Shown one piece after another: positions 25,500 through 34,174 of a stretch of DNA of 64,000 nt. Position 1 is the stretch's first letter; each line of letters starts with the position of its first letter. Origin of the DNA: JAXMHB01 sp046346965. Its GTDB lineage: Bacteria > Pseudomonadota > Gammaproteobacteria > Xanthomonadales > SZUA-5. Made by a program: the position numbers and the translations under genes. Under the pieces are notes generated by a model that saw nothing but the letters and a program-made list of their open reading frames with translations, had not been told where the DNA came from and did not search any database. The stretch covers positions 1-64,000 of the forward strand of contig JAXMHB010000017.1 of assembly GCA_046346965.1 (NCBI GenBank). The letters run 5' to 3'.

Positions 25500-27200
25500 C
25501 TACATCCCGGAGACGCGCTGCCCGTCCAGCCAGGTCGAGCGCACTTTCAGGGCCAGCAGGCCACGACCGCGCACCTTGTGCGGGTCCATTGACAGCACGG
25601 TGAAGTCGGCGCGCTTGCCGACTTCCAGCGTGCCGAGTTCCGCTTCCTGTCCCGCCGCGTAGGCGGCGCCACGGCTAAATCCATCCAGCGCTTCCGGCAG
25701 GCTCAGCTTCTGCTCCGGCAGCCAGCCGCCCGGCGGCTCGCCGACGCTGTCCTGCCGATTCACCGCCGCGTACAGGCCGAGCAAGGGATCGACGCGCTCG
25801 ACCGGGAAATCCGATCCCAGCGCGATCGCGGCGCCAGCGGCGCGGAAGCGCTGCCAGGCGTAGGCGCCGCGCAGGCGCTCGGCGCCGATACGCGCCTGCG
25901 CCCAGGGCATATCGCTGGTGGCATGCGTGGGTTGCATCGAGGCAATCACGCCAAGCTCGGCGAAGCGCGGAATGTCCTCCAGCGCCACCACCTGCGCATG
26001 TTCGATGCGCGGACGCAGCGCCTCCCGCTGCCCCGGGCTCAGGCTGGCATAGGCATCCAGTGCAACGCGATTGGCGCGATCGCCGATCGCGTGCACCGCG
26101 GGCTGCACGCCACAGTCGGCGGCTTTGCGGATGCTGGCCGCGAGTTCCGCCGCCGGCTGGATCATCAGTCCGCGATTGCCGGCGTCATCGGCATAAGGCG
26201 CCAGCAGCGCCGCACCGCGACTGCCGAGCGCGCCATCGGCATAGAACTTTGCCGCACGCATCTGCAGCCGCCCGGAAGGATGGACATAGACGCCGTCGCG
26301 GCACAAGCGCGCCAGCGCGGCGCGATCACCATCGGCCATCGCATAGACCCGGATCGGCAACTGGCCCTCGTCCGCCAGTTCCGTCAGGATGGCCAGATCG
26401 TCCAAGCTGACGCCGGCATCGTGCACGCCGGTCAGGCCGGCACGCGCGGCTTCGACAACCGCCAGCCGCATCGCCCGCCGCTTCAACGCGCGCGTGGGCG
26501 GCGGAATCACCGCGGCCACCAGTTCCACCGCGTTGTCGATCAACACGCCGGTCGGCTCGCCCTCGGCATCGCGCAGGATGCGCCCGCCCTGCGGATCGGG
26601 CGTTGCCGCAGTGAGTCCGGCCAAACGCAGCGCTGCCGAGTTCACCCAGGCCGCATGTCCGTCGACGCGCTCCAGAAACACCGGCCGCTCGGGATAGATG
26701 CGATCGAGCACTGCACGGGTTGGAAACGCCTGATCGGGCCAGTCATTCTGATCCCAGCCGCGGCCCTGCAGCCAGTCCTCCGGCCCCAGATCGGCCGCTT
26801 TCGAGCGTAAGCGCGCGAGCACTTCATCGCTATCGTGGGTGCCGACCAGATCCGCCTGCAGCAGCGCGAATCCCAGCCCCAGCAGATGGCCATGGGCGTC
26901 GATCAGACCCGGAATCACGGTGCCATCGAGCACGGTTTCTTCGACCGCACGACCGCGCTGCTGCAGGCGCATGCGCACGCTGCGGGCATCGCCAGTCGCT
27001 ACCACCCGGCCATCGGCGTCGGTGGCGAGCGCTACCACTGGCCGCGTATCCAGACCCCGCAGATAAATGCGTCCGATGAACAATCGATCGGCGCCGGCCG
27101 TGTCCCCGCTGACGCCGTTTTTCCGTTCCGGGTCTACGCCGACAGCGCTCGCTGGCAGCGACAGCGCGAACGCACAGATCAATGTGGCAGCTAGACGCAC
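25500..27200 (-). CDS. YtcJ-like metal-dependent amidohydrolase, exported
   Basis: This 566-residue protein has a signal peptide (about 1-20) and an amidohydrolase_3 barrel. Metal-site motifs are DAHGH (Asp101, His103, His105), AKFYADGALGSRGAAL carrying the position of the bridging Lys, AVHAIGDRA, RIEHAQ and GSDFPVE. The C-terminal KRADFTVLSMDP segment is the usual beta-sandwich return. These enzymes cleave amide or formamide bonds in varied substrates; N-substituted formamide deformylase is the closest named type, but the substrate here is unknown. The start codon is GTG. TrmL follows within three bases. Confidence 0.88.
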   Translation of the reverse strand: MRLAATLICAFALSLPASAVGVDPERKNGVSGDTAGADRLFIGRIYLRGLDTRPVVALATDADGRVVATGDARSVRMRLQQRGRAVEETVLDGTVIPGLIDAHGHLLGLGFALLQADLVGTHDSDEVLARLRSKAADLGPEDWLQGRGWDQNDWPDQAFPTRAVLDRIYPERPVFLERVDGHAAWVNSAALRLAGLTAATPDPQGGRILRDAEGEPTGVLIDNAVELVAAVIPPPTRALKRRAMRLAVVEAARAGLTGVHDAGVSLDDLAILTELADEGQLPIRVYAMADGDRAALARLCRDGVYVHPSGRLQMRAAKFYADGALGSRGAALLAPYADDAGNRGLMIQPAAELAASIRKAADCGVQPAVHAIGDRANRVALDAYASLSPGQREALRPRIEHAQVVALEDIPRFAELGVIASMQPTHATSDMPWAQARIGAERLRGAYAWQRFRAAGAAIALGSDFPVERVDPLLGLYAAVNRQDSVGEPPGGWLPEQKLSLPEALDGFSRGAAYAAGQEAELGTLEVGKRADFTVLSMDPHKVRGRGLLALKVRSTWLDGQRVSGM

Positions 27201-27402
27201 GGCGGGCCTCCGGGACGCGGGGCGGCAAGCCTAGCGCGAACCATGGTGGAGGGCACGCAGAGGATGGCGCGGTCGATTGCAGCAATCGGAGAGGCGCGCG
27301 CCGCCGCGCGCGCTGGCCGCACGCGCACTGCCAGCGAAACGCCCGTAGCAGACGCTGGCGCGTGGCTAGAATGCCGCGTTGCAACATGACCCTGTGGACA
27401 CC

Positions 27403-27858
27403 ATGACCCGCCCGCTCTCGCTACGCCGCGCTGCTCCTGCCGATGCCCAGGTGATCGCCGAGTTCAATCTCGCGATGGCGCTGGAAACAGAGCACAAGCG
27501 GCTCGATCCCGACACCGTTCATGCCGGCGTGCTGGCGGTGCTGACCGATGCGCGCCGCGGCTTCTACTGGCTGGCCGAGCGCGAGGGCGAGATCGTCGGC
27601 GGTCTGATGGTGACCTACGAGTGGAGCGATTGGCGCAACGCCGACTTCTGGTGGATCCAGAGCGTCTACGTGCGCCCGGATGCGCGTCGCAGCGGCGTGT
27701 TTGCGGCGCTGTACCGGGAAATCGAGGCGCAGGCGCGCCAGGCCGGCGCCTGTGGACTGCGCCTATACGTCGAGGACAGCAATCTGACGGCAATGGCGAC
27801 TTACCTTCGGCAGGGCATGCACGACGCGCATTACCGAGTCATGGAGCACGGCTTCTGA
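27403..27858 (+). CDS. GNAT-family N-acetyltransferase
   Basis: This 151-residue protein has the GNAT fold: LRRAAPADAQVIAEFN at strand 1 and IVGGLMVTYEWSDWRNADFWWIQSVYV across strands 4-5. The acetyl-CoA pyrophosphate loop (RPDARRSGVFAALY, a Q/RxxGxG/A variant) and the C-terminal EDSNLTAMATYLRQG follow. It could acetylate a small molecule or a protein amine; the substrate is not predictable. ATG 27403 is chosen over a GTG at 27394. Its stop overlaps the ATG of the next gene (TGATG), so it forms an operon with two Skp-like genes. Confidence 0.85.
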   Translation: MTRPLSLRRAAPADAQVIAEFNLAMALETEHKRLDPDTVHAGVLAVLTDARRGFYWLAEREGEIVGGLMVTYEWSDWRNADFWWIQSVYVRPDARRSGVFAALYREIEAQARQAGACGLRLYVEDSNLTAMATYLRQGMHDAHYRVMEHGF

Positions 27859-28265
27859 TGGCGCTGCGGCACTACGCACTGGGGCTCTGGTGCCTCGCGG
27901 GCCTCTACGCACAGCCCGCCGTGGCGGCCGATGAACTGGTCATCCTGACGGTGGACGCCACCTTCCTGGAGACCGGGATGCCCCTGTATGCCGAGCTGGA
28001 CAAGCAGGCCGATGCGCTGCGCGCCGGCGCCGACGAGGACCGCCGGGCGCAGGTCGATCTGGCAGTGGAACTGCGTCGCAGCGAGGTGCTGACGGTGATG
28101 CCGGACGTCATCGCCGAGATCGCCAAGGCCGAGGACGCGGATCTGGTGATTGATCGCAGTGTCGCCACGCGGATCCAGCAGAAGAACGCCAAGGACATCA
28201 CCGCCGCCGTGCAAGCGCGCCTGGAGGCGCAGTTTGCCGGACAGAAGCTGGAGACCGATCCGTGA
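27858..28265 (+). CDS. OmpH/Skp-like periplasmic protein, first copy
   Basis: This 135-residue protein has a signal peptide (about 1-23, ending AVAA). The mature part begins DELVILTVDATFLETGMPLYAELDKQADALR and runs into a helical, charged middle. A short strand-forming segment (DADLVIDRSVATRIQQKNAKDIT) resembles the C-terminal core of OmpH/Skp. It is shorter than E. coli Skp (161 residues). Skp proteins are trimeric periplasmic chaperones for outer-membrane proteins, so a chaperone-like role is inferred. The start overlaps the GNAT stop, and its own stop overlaps the next start (GTGA), which indicates tight translational coupling. Confidence 0.72.
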   Translation: MALRHYALGLWCLAGLYAQPAVAADELVILTVDATFLETGMPLYAELDKQADALRAGADEDRRAQVDLAVELRRSEVLTVMPDVIAEIAKAEDADLVIDRSVATRIQQKNAKDITAAVQARLEAQFAGQKLETDP

Positions 28266-28780
28266 CGCGCAGCCTGTGCCTGCTCCTGATGCTGGTGGTC
28301 ATGTCGAGCGCCGCGGCGACGCCCGCGGTGTTGGTGGTCGATCTGAGCGACGCCTACACGCGCTCGACTGCGCTGGCCGGACTGCTCGCCGACGTCGACA
28401 AGGAGCTCAAGCGCCTCGCCGACACGCTGCGCCCCAAGCGCCAGCAACTGCAGCGCGAGCTGCGGGAACTGAAGTCGCAAGGGCCGGCGACGCGCGACCA
28501 GCAGCTCAAGCTGGCGCGCCAGATCGCCGAACTGGACGCCGCCAGCGAATCCGCCGAAGACCATCTGGCCGATGCCAACCAGCGCGCGATTGCCGAGGTT
28601 GACGCCGCCATCGCCGAGGTCAAGTCGCAGCTGAAACAGAGCCTCGGTGCACGCGCCGTGTTGGATATCCAGGAAACGCTGTATGTGCGGCCGAATTGCC
28701 GGTGCGACGTCACCGATCAGCTGTATGCCCGCCTCAACGAGAAGCTGCCCTCGGTCCAGTTGAAGATCGCGCAGAACTGA
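28262..28780 (+). CDS. OmpH/Skp-like periplasmic protein, second copy
   Basis: This 172-residue protein starts at GTG, overlapping the previous stop by four bases. It has a signal peptide (about 1-19, ending AAA) and opens with PAVLVVDLSDAYTRS. A long coiled-coil region follows (about 45-130: KELKRLADTLRPKRQQLQRELRELK, with KQ- and D-rich heptads). The C-terminal strand piece is AVLDIQETLYVRPNCRCDVTDQLYARLN. It is close to canonical Skp length and layout, so a periplasmic chaperone or dimerisation partner of the adjacent copy is likely. The two cysteines (NCRC) near the C-terminus are unusual for Skp. Confidence 0.75.
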   Translation: MTRSLCLLLMLVVMSSAAATPAVLVVDLSDAYTRSTALAGLLADVDKELKRLADTLRPKRQQLQRELRELKSQGPATRDQQLKLARQIAELDAASESAEDHLADANQRAIAEVDAAIAEVKSQLKQSLGARAVLDIQETLYVRPNCRCDVTDQLYARLNEKLPSVQLKIAQN

Positions 28781-28785
28781 GGAAG

Positions 28786-29042
28786 CTCTGATCAAGTCTC
28801 GTGAGCCGCGTTGCGAGTCAGAATCGTCTGCCGCTAGGCGCGGTCCGCAGGGCAAAGCCGGGCTCTCTGGCCAAAGACCGGTTTGAGGCGGCGGACGATT
28901 CTGGCCGCAACCCTCCGGGACGGGGCTGAATCGGCCTCCAGCGTCGTCAGCCGCCTCGGCCAGAGAGCCAACTATGCCCTTCGGCGACTTTCTCGCTGGA
29001 GACCGATTCAGCCGCCGTCGCGGCCACGATACTTGATCAGAG
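28786..29042. repeat. MITE-like palindromic element with nested inverted repeats
   Basis: This 257-base segment has perfect 12-base terminal inverted repeats (CTCTGATCAAGT at 28786, ACTTGATCAGAG at 29031). Inside are further inverted pairs: CAGAATCGTC (28819) with GACGATTCTG (28894), GGCTCTCTGGCC (28861) with GGCCAGAGAGCC (28958), and a 16-base pair at 28928 and 28994 with one mismatch. No open frame is credible. A related fragment lies at 41229-41280 in the other orientation. It starts six bases after the Skp-like stop. Confidence 0.75.
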
Positions 29043-29098
29043 TCCCTGTCTCGCCTTCGGCAAGCTTACTCGCTTCGCAAACTGGGGAGTCCCGCATC

Positions 29099-29140
29099 CC
29101 CCGTCCCGCGTCCCGCGTCCCGGGTCCCGGGTCCCGGGTC
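29099..29140 (+). repeat. Heptamer array, left of the IS (GTCCCGC/GTCCCGG units)
   Basis: Five 7-base units (two GTCCCGC, then three GTCCCGG) end in GTC exactly at the IS left end. The array continues on the right side of the IS as GTCCCGA units, so the IS sits inside the array. Bases 29041-29098 carry the start of the composite repeat (AGTCCCTGTCTCGCCTTCGG). Confidence 0.85.
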
Positions 29141-30494
29141 TGTATGAACCGGGCACATGGGTGACATTTTAGACCGGGCACATGGGTGACATTTTTACGG
29201 CATTGAGACATCGGGAGATGGTCGATGCCGTGGCAAGAGGTCACCGCGATGGAAGAACGGGATCGGTTGGTCCGTGCGTACCGCCAAGGGTTGGGCACGG
29301 TCAGTGAGCTGGCGGGGAGGTTCGGCATCAGTCGGAAGACGGCGAGCAAGTGGATCCGGCGGTACGAGGCGGAGGGGTCGGGCGGGCTGGCGGATCGGTC
29401 GCGGGCGCGCAGGACGCAGTCGCATGCGACGCCAGAGTTGGTGCGAGAAGCCTTGCTGGGCTTGAAGCGTGAGCGCCCGCATTACGGCCCCAAGAAGGTG
29501 CTGGCGGTGCTGTCGGCGCAGCGGCCGGAGCTTGAGTTGCCGGCGGTCAGCACGGTGGGCGAGTTGTTTGCGCGGCATGGTCTGATCAAGCCGCGGCGGC
29601 GGGTGGCGGTGGTGTCGATGAAGCCGCTGCGCTGGCCCTTGCCGAGCTCTCCGAACGAGGAATGGGCGGCGGATTTCAAGGGTCAGTGGCGACTGGGCGA
29701 TGGCAGCGAGTGCTTCCCATTGACGGTCACGGACACGCACTCGCGCTGTCTGCTGGCGTGCCATGCGATGGGGGCGATCAGCATGGCGGAGACCGAGAAG
29801 GTCATGCGCCGACTGTTCTGCGAATACGGGCTGCCGGCGGCGATCCGGACGGACAATGGGGTGCCCTTTGCCTACCACACGGCCAGCCTGGGACTGACGC
29901 GTCTGTCGGCGTGGTGGCTGCGCCTGGGCATCACCCTGCATCGCACACGACCGGGCACACCCACGGACAATTCGCGCCATGAACGCATGCATCGCACGCT
30001 CAAGGCGGAGACGCTGTCACCGCTGCAGGCGAACCTGAAGGCGCAGCAAAAGGTCTTCGACGCGTTCCGGCAGCGCTACAACGAAGAGCGGCCGCACGAA
30101 GCGCTGGGCATGGTGCCTCCGCAGAGCCGGTATCAACCCTCGACCCGAGCGCACCCGCGCAAGCTGCCGCCTATCGAGTATCCAAGCCACTTTGAGACCC
30201 GCATGGTGCAACAACACGGCGACATCCATTGGCGTGGCCAGCGCATCTTCGTCAGTCAGGCGCTGGCCCATCAGTGGCTTGGTCTGGAAGCGAGCATCCA
30301 AGGCTGGAAGGTCTACTTCTGCCAGCAACTGATCGCGCACATCGACGAGGAGACGATGACCCTGACCTACCTGCACTGAGCCTTCAAAAGCCCACAGAAG
30401 GTTGAGCAGGAAAGAATCCAAAGGCACGTAAAGCTGCTAGCGTCGTGTAACCCATGTGCCCGGTCAACGTGTCACCTATGTGCCCGGCCGCACA
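29141..30494 (+). mobile_element. IS481-family insertion sequence
   Basis: The 1354-base element begins TGTATGAACCGGGCACATGG. The right end, read inward, begins TGTGCGGCCGGGCACATAGG, so the ends are imperfect inverted repeats with TGT termini. Each end holds a second internal copy of CCGGGCACATGGGT (29174 and near 30448-30461), probably transposase-binding sites. One intact transposase gene fills the interior. It is inserted in a heptamer array; a GTC on both sides could be a three-base target duplication but may simply reflect the repeat. Confidence 0.9.
29225..30379 (+). CDS. IS481-family transposase
   Basis: This 384-residue DDE transposase has an N-terminal helix-turn-helix (about 11-60, VSELAGRFGISRKTASKWIRR). 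The integrase core carries catalytic Asp150 (EEWAADFKG), Asp210 (IRTDNGVPF) and Glu253 (NSRHERMHRTLK). The C-terminal tail starts near RPHEALGMVPP. No frameshift or stop interrupts it, so the element may still be active. ATG 29225 has a GGGAG site. All catalytic residues and the typical IS481 spacing are present. Confidence 0.95.
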   Translation: MPWQEVTAMEERDRLVRAYRQGLGTVSELAGRFGISRKTASKWIRRYEAEGSGGLADRSRARRTQSHATPELVREALLGLKRERPHYGPKKVLAVLSAQRPELELPAVSTVGELFARHGLIKPRRRVAVVSMKPLRWPLPSSPNEEWAADFKGQWRLGDGSECFPLTVTDTHSRCLLACHAMGAISMAETEKVMRRLFCEYGLPAAIRTDNGVPFAYHTASLGLTRLSAWWLRLGITLHRTRPGTPTDNSRHERMHRTLKAETLSPLQANLKAQQKVFDAFRQRYNEERPHEALGMVPPQSRYQPSTRAHPRKLPPIEYPSHFETRMVQQHGDIHWRGQRIFVSQALAHQWLGLEASIQGWKVYFCQQLIAHIDEETMTLTYLH

Positions 30495-30563
30495 GTCCCG
30501 AGTCCCGAGTCCCGAGTCCCGAGTCCCGAGTCCCGAGTCCCGAGTCCCGAGTCCCGAGTCCCG
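30494..30563 (+). repeat. Heptamer array, right of the IS (ten AGTCCCG units)
   Basis: Ten uninterrupted AGTCCCG units directly abut the IS right end. They are followed by CCGCACCGCATGTTTGGCAAGAGCTTCC (30564-30591), the tail block of the composite repeat. The unit is the reverse complement of that at 2318-2376. Confidence 0.95.
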
Positions 30564-30689
30564 CCGCACCGCATGTTTGGCAAGAGCTTCCTAAGGCACG
30601 CCATGCTGCAGTGCAGCTTGAGTTGGTTTGCTTGCTCGACGCATGCTCCAATCTTCCCGGCCGCATCAACGGCATGTCGGGGAGGGGGC

Positions 30690-30733
30690 AAACCCGTGGC
30701 GATCCAGTCGGAACGCCACGGGTTTCGTTTTTT
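30690..30733 (+). terminator. Rho-independent terminator in the leader of the CtlX-like gene
   Basis: A perfect 12-pair stem (AAACCCGTGGCG, CGCCACGGGTTT) with a 12-base loop is followed by CG and six T. The next bases, GGGGAG, are the ribosome-binding site of the downstream gene, whose ATG is at 30746. A terminator this close to a start implies either read-through control (attenuation) or a very short, unusual promoter arrangement. Bases 30592-30689 show no other recognised feature. Confidence 0.85.
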
Positions 30734-30745
30734 GGGGAGTCCTGA

Positions 30746-31666
30746 ATGGTCATGACGCGGCTGATCGACGACCCCGAAGCCTTTGTGCACACCGTTCAGC
30801 GCACGCCGCCGCGAAGTCCGGGCGTGCCACGGGGCGTGTTCTTGATCGCCCCGGCCGAGTTCCATCTGGCGCGCGAATCGGCCTCGGACAATCACTACAT
30901 GCAACTGGAACAGGGGGTCGACCCGGATCTGGCGCTGGCGCAGCATCACGGGCTGGCACTAGCGCTGTCCGAGCAAGGCATCCCGGTTTGCGCCTTCGCC
31001 GGCCGCGCCGACACGCCGGACGCGGTGTTCCCCAACAATGTGTACGCCACGCGGCCGGGCGCGCTGATCGTCGGCGCGATGCGCCACCGCGTGCGCCAGC
31101 GCGAGGCAGAGCGTGTCGATATCCGCCGCTGGTTCTCGGATGTGCTCGGTTATCGCTGCATCGACCTGTCCGGCAGCGACTGCGTGGCCGAGTTGACCGG
31201 CAGCCTGGTGATCGACCGGGCCCGAGGCATCGGCTACTGCGGCTTGAGCGAGCGCTGCGATCGCCGCGGCGCCGAGCGCATGGCCGAGGCGTTTGGGCTG
31301 CACGCGGTGCTGGTATTCGATCTGGCAGCGGGTGAGTACCACACCAACGTGATCATGTCCGCGCTGGCCGGCCGTGGCGTCCTGCTGTGCCCCGAGGGTT
31401 TCGCCGATGCGCGCGTCGCCTCCGCGGTGGCGCGCTGTTACCCGCAGGCCGTCGTGATCGATGCGAGCGAAAAAGCCGGCTACGTCGGCAACTGCATCGC
31501 CCTCGGCGAGGACGGCCTGTGGATGTCTGCACATGCCGCGAGCGCGATGCGCGCCCGCACCCGCGCGGCGATCGAGGCGCTCGGCCTGCGCATCCACACG
31601 GTGGCGCTGGATCAGTTCGAGCGTGCCGGCGGCAGCTTGCGTTGCATGATCGGCGAGATTTACTGA
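30746..31666 (+). CDS. CtlX-like citrulline/arginine-deiminase-related hydrolase
   Basis: This 306-residue member of the amidinotransferase/guanidine-modifying superfamily carries DAVFPNNVYATR and ELTGSLVIDR. The catalytic His motif is EYHTNVIMSAL (about 191-201), and a nucleophilic cysteine lies near the C-terminus (SLRCMIGEIY, Cys300). These enzymes hydrolyse guanidino or ureido groups through a Cys-thiouronium intermediate; CtlX is linked to citrulline use. Substrate choice among citrulline, arginine and methylarginines cannot be fixed by sequence. ATG 30746 has a GGGGAG site six bases upstream, immediately after an intrinsic terminator, suggesting leader-mediated control. Confidence 0.85.
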   Translation: MVMTRLIDDPEAFVHTVQRTPPRSPGVPRGVFLIAPAEFHLARESASDNHYMQLEQGVDPDLALAQHHGLALALSEQGIPVCAFAGRADTPDAVFPNNVYATRPGALIVGAMRHRVRQREAERVDIRRWFSDVLGYRCIDLSGSDCVAELTGSLVIDRARGIGYCGLSERCDRRGAERMAEAFGLHAVLVFDLAAGEYHTNVIMSALAGRGVLLCPEGFADARVASAVARCYPQAVVIDASEKAGYVGNCIALGEDGLWMSAHAASAMRARTRAAIEALGLRIHTVALDQFERAGGSLRCMIGEIY

Positions 31667-31743
31667 CCCCTGTCGACCGGCACGGGGTGACGGCGGTCCG
31701 CACCTCTACAATCGCGAGCCCTTTACGCGGGTACGCGGAAATC

Positions 31744-33984
31744 ATGGATGTGCGCCGGCGACTGCTGTACGCGATGCTCTGGTGCCCTGTCGTCGCAGCA
31801 GCGCAGGATGCCGCGCTGACAATCGACGGGCGCCTCGATGAAGCCGCGTGGGCAAAGGCCCAGCGCTTCGATGATTTCGTGGTCGTCGAGCCCTACACGC
31901 GCGGTCAGCCCGCCTACCCGACCGAAGTCCGGCTGCTGTCGACGCCGCAAGGCATCGCCGTCGGCTTTCGCTGCCAGCAGCCGGCCGCGGTCGCGCGTGA
32001 GCGCGAGCGCACGCCGCGCGATGCCGACATGCCGGGCGACCGCGTCAACGTCTTCATCGATTTCAACGCGGACGGCGAAATCGCCTACAACTTCACGATC
32101 GCGCTGTCCGGCGCCATCCAGGACGCGACGGTGACCAATGAGAACGCCTACAGCACCGATTGGGATGGCGATTGGCAGCACGGCGTCAGCGAGGACGCGG
32201 ACAGCTGGTCGGCGGAATTCCTGATCCCGTGGACGGTTGCGGCGATGCGCGATAGCGGCGCTGAAACGCGCACCATCGCGGTCATGTTCGATCGCGTGCT
32301 CGGGATCACCGACGAGCGCAGCGGCTACCCGGCGGCGAGCTTCATGCGCCCGCGCTTTGTGTCCGAGTACGCGCGGGTCGAGATCGAGCAACACCAGAGT
32401 TCGCTGCTGCAGGTCTTTCCCTATGCCACGCTCAGCCGCGATCTCAAGGACAACCGCTTCGAGCACAAGGTGGGCGGCGATCTGTATTGGAAGCCCTCGG
32501 GCGATCTGCAGCTCACCGCCACGCTGAATCCAGACTTCGGACAGGTCGAGGCAGATGAACTGGTCGTCAACTTCGACGCCATCGAGACCTTCTTCTCGGA
32601 TCGGCGTCCCTTCTTCACCGAGAACCAGGCGCTGTTCGATCTGCGTACGCCCGACAGCGGCCTGTTGATCTACACCCGCCGCATCGGCGGACCGAGCGAC
32701 GATGGCAGCGGCCTGGCCGCCGACATCGACGCCGCGATCAAGGTGAACGGCTCGGCCGCGGGCCTCGACTACGGCGTGCTGCTGGCGCAGGAATCGGATT
32801 ACGCCGATGACCTCGGCGCGCTGTACTACGCCCAGCGACTGCTGCGCCCCGGCGACGCACTGACGCTGGGCTATCTCGGCACCTACACGGATCGTCCCTT
32901 TCTCGACCGCGAGGCGCAGGTGCACGCGGTGGATGCCACCTGGCGGGCCAACTCGCAGTGGCAAATCAGCAGCCAGCTGATCGCCAGCACGGTGGATCGC
33001 CCGCAAGCGGACAAGAACGGTCAGGGGCTATGGGCGCGCATCGACTACACGCCCTCGCCGGCCTGGCGTCAGGAGCTGGAGCTGACGCATTTCGACCGCG
33101 AGCTCGATTTCAACGATATGGGCTTCCAGCGTCGCCCCAGTCTCAACGAGCTGGAATGGACCGTCGAGCATCAGGAGAACATTGAGGACCCGGCATCCGC
33201 GTTGCGCGGACGCAACTGGCGCGCCGAGTTTCAAGGCCGCACCAACGACAGCGGCGATCTTTTGCCGCTGGTGCTGATCCTCGACCACGAGCGCCAATAC
33301 CGATCCGGCGCCACCTGGGAGTTCAATATCTACACCGAGAGCGCGGGCTACAACGACCTGATCTCACGCGGCAATGGTCTGGTCCGGATTCCGCAGCGGA
33401 CCTCGCTGTACACGGAGTACGACAGCCCGCGCCTGGGACGCTGGCAGCTGGAGGCAGGCATCACCCGCTTTCAGGAGGGCCTCGGCGGCCCGGCCTATGG
33501 CTTCAATTCCACGCTCTACTACTACGCCAATGCGCAACTCACCATCGACGGCAGCATCGCCTGGTTCGACAGCGAGGATTGGGTGATCTGGGAGCGCGAC
33601 CGGCTGTTTGGTCGCTACGGGCGAGAGCAGATCGAGAGCTCCCTCAACGTCAACTGGTTCCCCGCGCCGCGCCACGAGTTTCGCGCGAAACTGCAGTGGC
33701 TGGGCTTGGTGGCCGATGCACGCGAGGCGCGCCAGATCGGTCCCGGCGGCGTGTTGATCGCCAGCAGCGACACGGTATCGGACTTCAGCGTCAACAATTT
33801 TGGACTGCAGTTGCGCTACCGCTACGAGTACGCGCCGCAATCCGACCTGTACGTGGTGTATGGGCGTGGCGGCTATCTCGAGCAGTTCGACGAGGATCGC
33901 GACGGTTTGGGGGATTTGTGGCGTGAAGCCATCGAACTCCGCGACGCCGACCAGATCCTGGTGAAGTTGCGCCGTCGCTTCTGA
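31744..33984 (+). CDS. DUF5916-type outer-membrane protein with CBM9-like N-terminus
   Basis: This 746-residue protein has a signal peptide (about 1-20). A carbohydrate-binding-module-9-like domain follows (about 22-200: LTIDGRLDEAAWAKA, TEVRLLSTPQGIAVGFRCQ, DRVNVFIDFNADGEIAYNF). A large beta-barrel occupies about 230-746, with the family motif LNPDFGQVEADELVVNFDAIETFFSDRRPFF. It ends KLRRRF, an outer-membrane assembly signal. DUF5916 proteins are predicted outer-membrane barrels of unknown cargo. The gene follows the CtlX-like gene by 77 bases on the same strand; a functional link is not evident. Confidence 0.85.
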   Translation: MDVRRRLLYAMLWCPVVAAAQDAALTIDGRLDEAAWAKAQRFDDFVVVEPYTRGQPAYPTEVRLLSTPQGIAVGFRCQQPAAVARERERTPRDADMPGDRVNVFIDFNADGEIAYNFTIALSGAIQDATVTNENAYSTDWDGDWQHGVSEDADSWSAEFLIPWTVAAMRDSGAETRTIAVMFDRVLGITDERSGYPAASFMRPRFVSEYARVEIEQHQSSLLQVFPYATLSRDLKDNRFEHKVGGDLYWKPSGDLQLTATLNPDFGQVEADELVVNFDAIETFFSDRRPFFTENQALFDLRTPDSGLLIYTRRIGGPSDDGSGLAADIDAAIKVNGSAAGLDYGVLLAQESDYADDLGALYYAQRLLRPGDALTLGYLGTYTDRPFLDREAQVHAVDATWRANSQWQISSQLIASTVDRPQADKNGQGLWARIDYTPSPAWRQELELTHFDRELDFNDMGFQRRPSLNELEWTVEHQENIEDPASALRGRNWRAEFQGRTNDSGDLLPLVLILDHERQYRSGATWEFNIYTESAGYNDLISRGNGLVRIPQRTSLYTEYDSPRLGRWQLEAGITRFQEGLGGPAYGFNSTLYYYANAQLTIDGSIAWFDSEDWVIWERDRLFGRYGREQIESSLNVNWFPAPRHEFRAKLQWLGLVADAREARQIGPGGVLIASSDTVSDFSVNNFGLQLRYRYEYAPQSDLYVVYGRGGYLEQFDEDRDGLGDLWREAIELRDADQILVKLRRRF

Positions 33985-33992
33985 GCCCACTA

Positions 33993-34011
33993 GCCGACGC
34001 CATGCGTCGGC
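33993..34011. terminator. Hairpin after the DUF5916 gene
   Basis: GCCGACGC-CAT-GCGTCGGC is a perfect 8-pair stem six bases beyond the stop. There is no T-run, so termination is only suggested by position. The gap to 34174 shows nothing else. Confidence 0.4.
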
Positions 34012-34174
34012 GCTGACACGATGTAGGGACTGCGCGTCCCAACCAGGAGCTCATTGACTCACTGCCGCCCGTTCGGAGCGTGCAAGGCAGAACACCATTA
34101 CAAGCCGGGTGCAGTGCAGCCCAGCGTGCGCGATCAACAGAGATGCCGGTTGCCAGCCCGAAGGCCGACCAGAC

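Noticed and set aside
30494..30563. CRISPR-like tandem repeat
   Set aside because: The 7-base units have no spacers and no cas genes are present. It is a simple tandem array.
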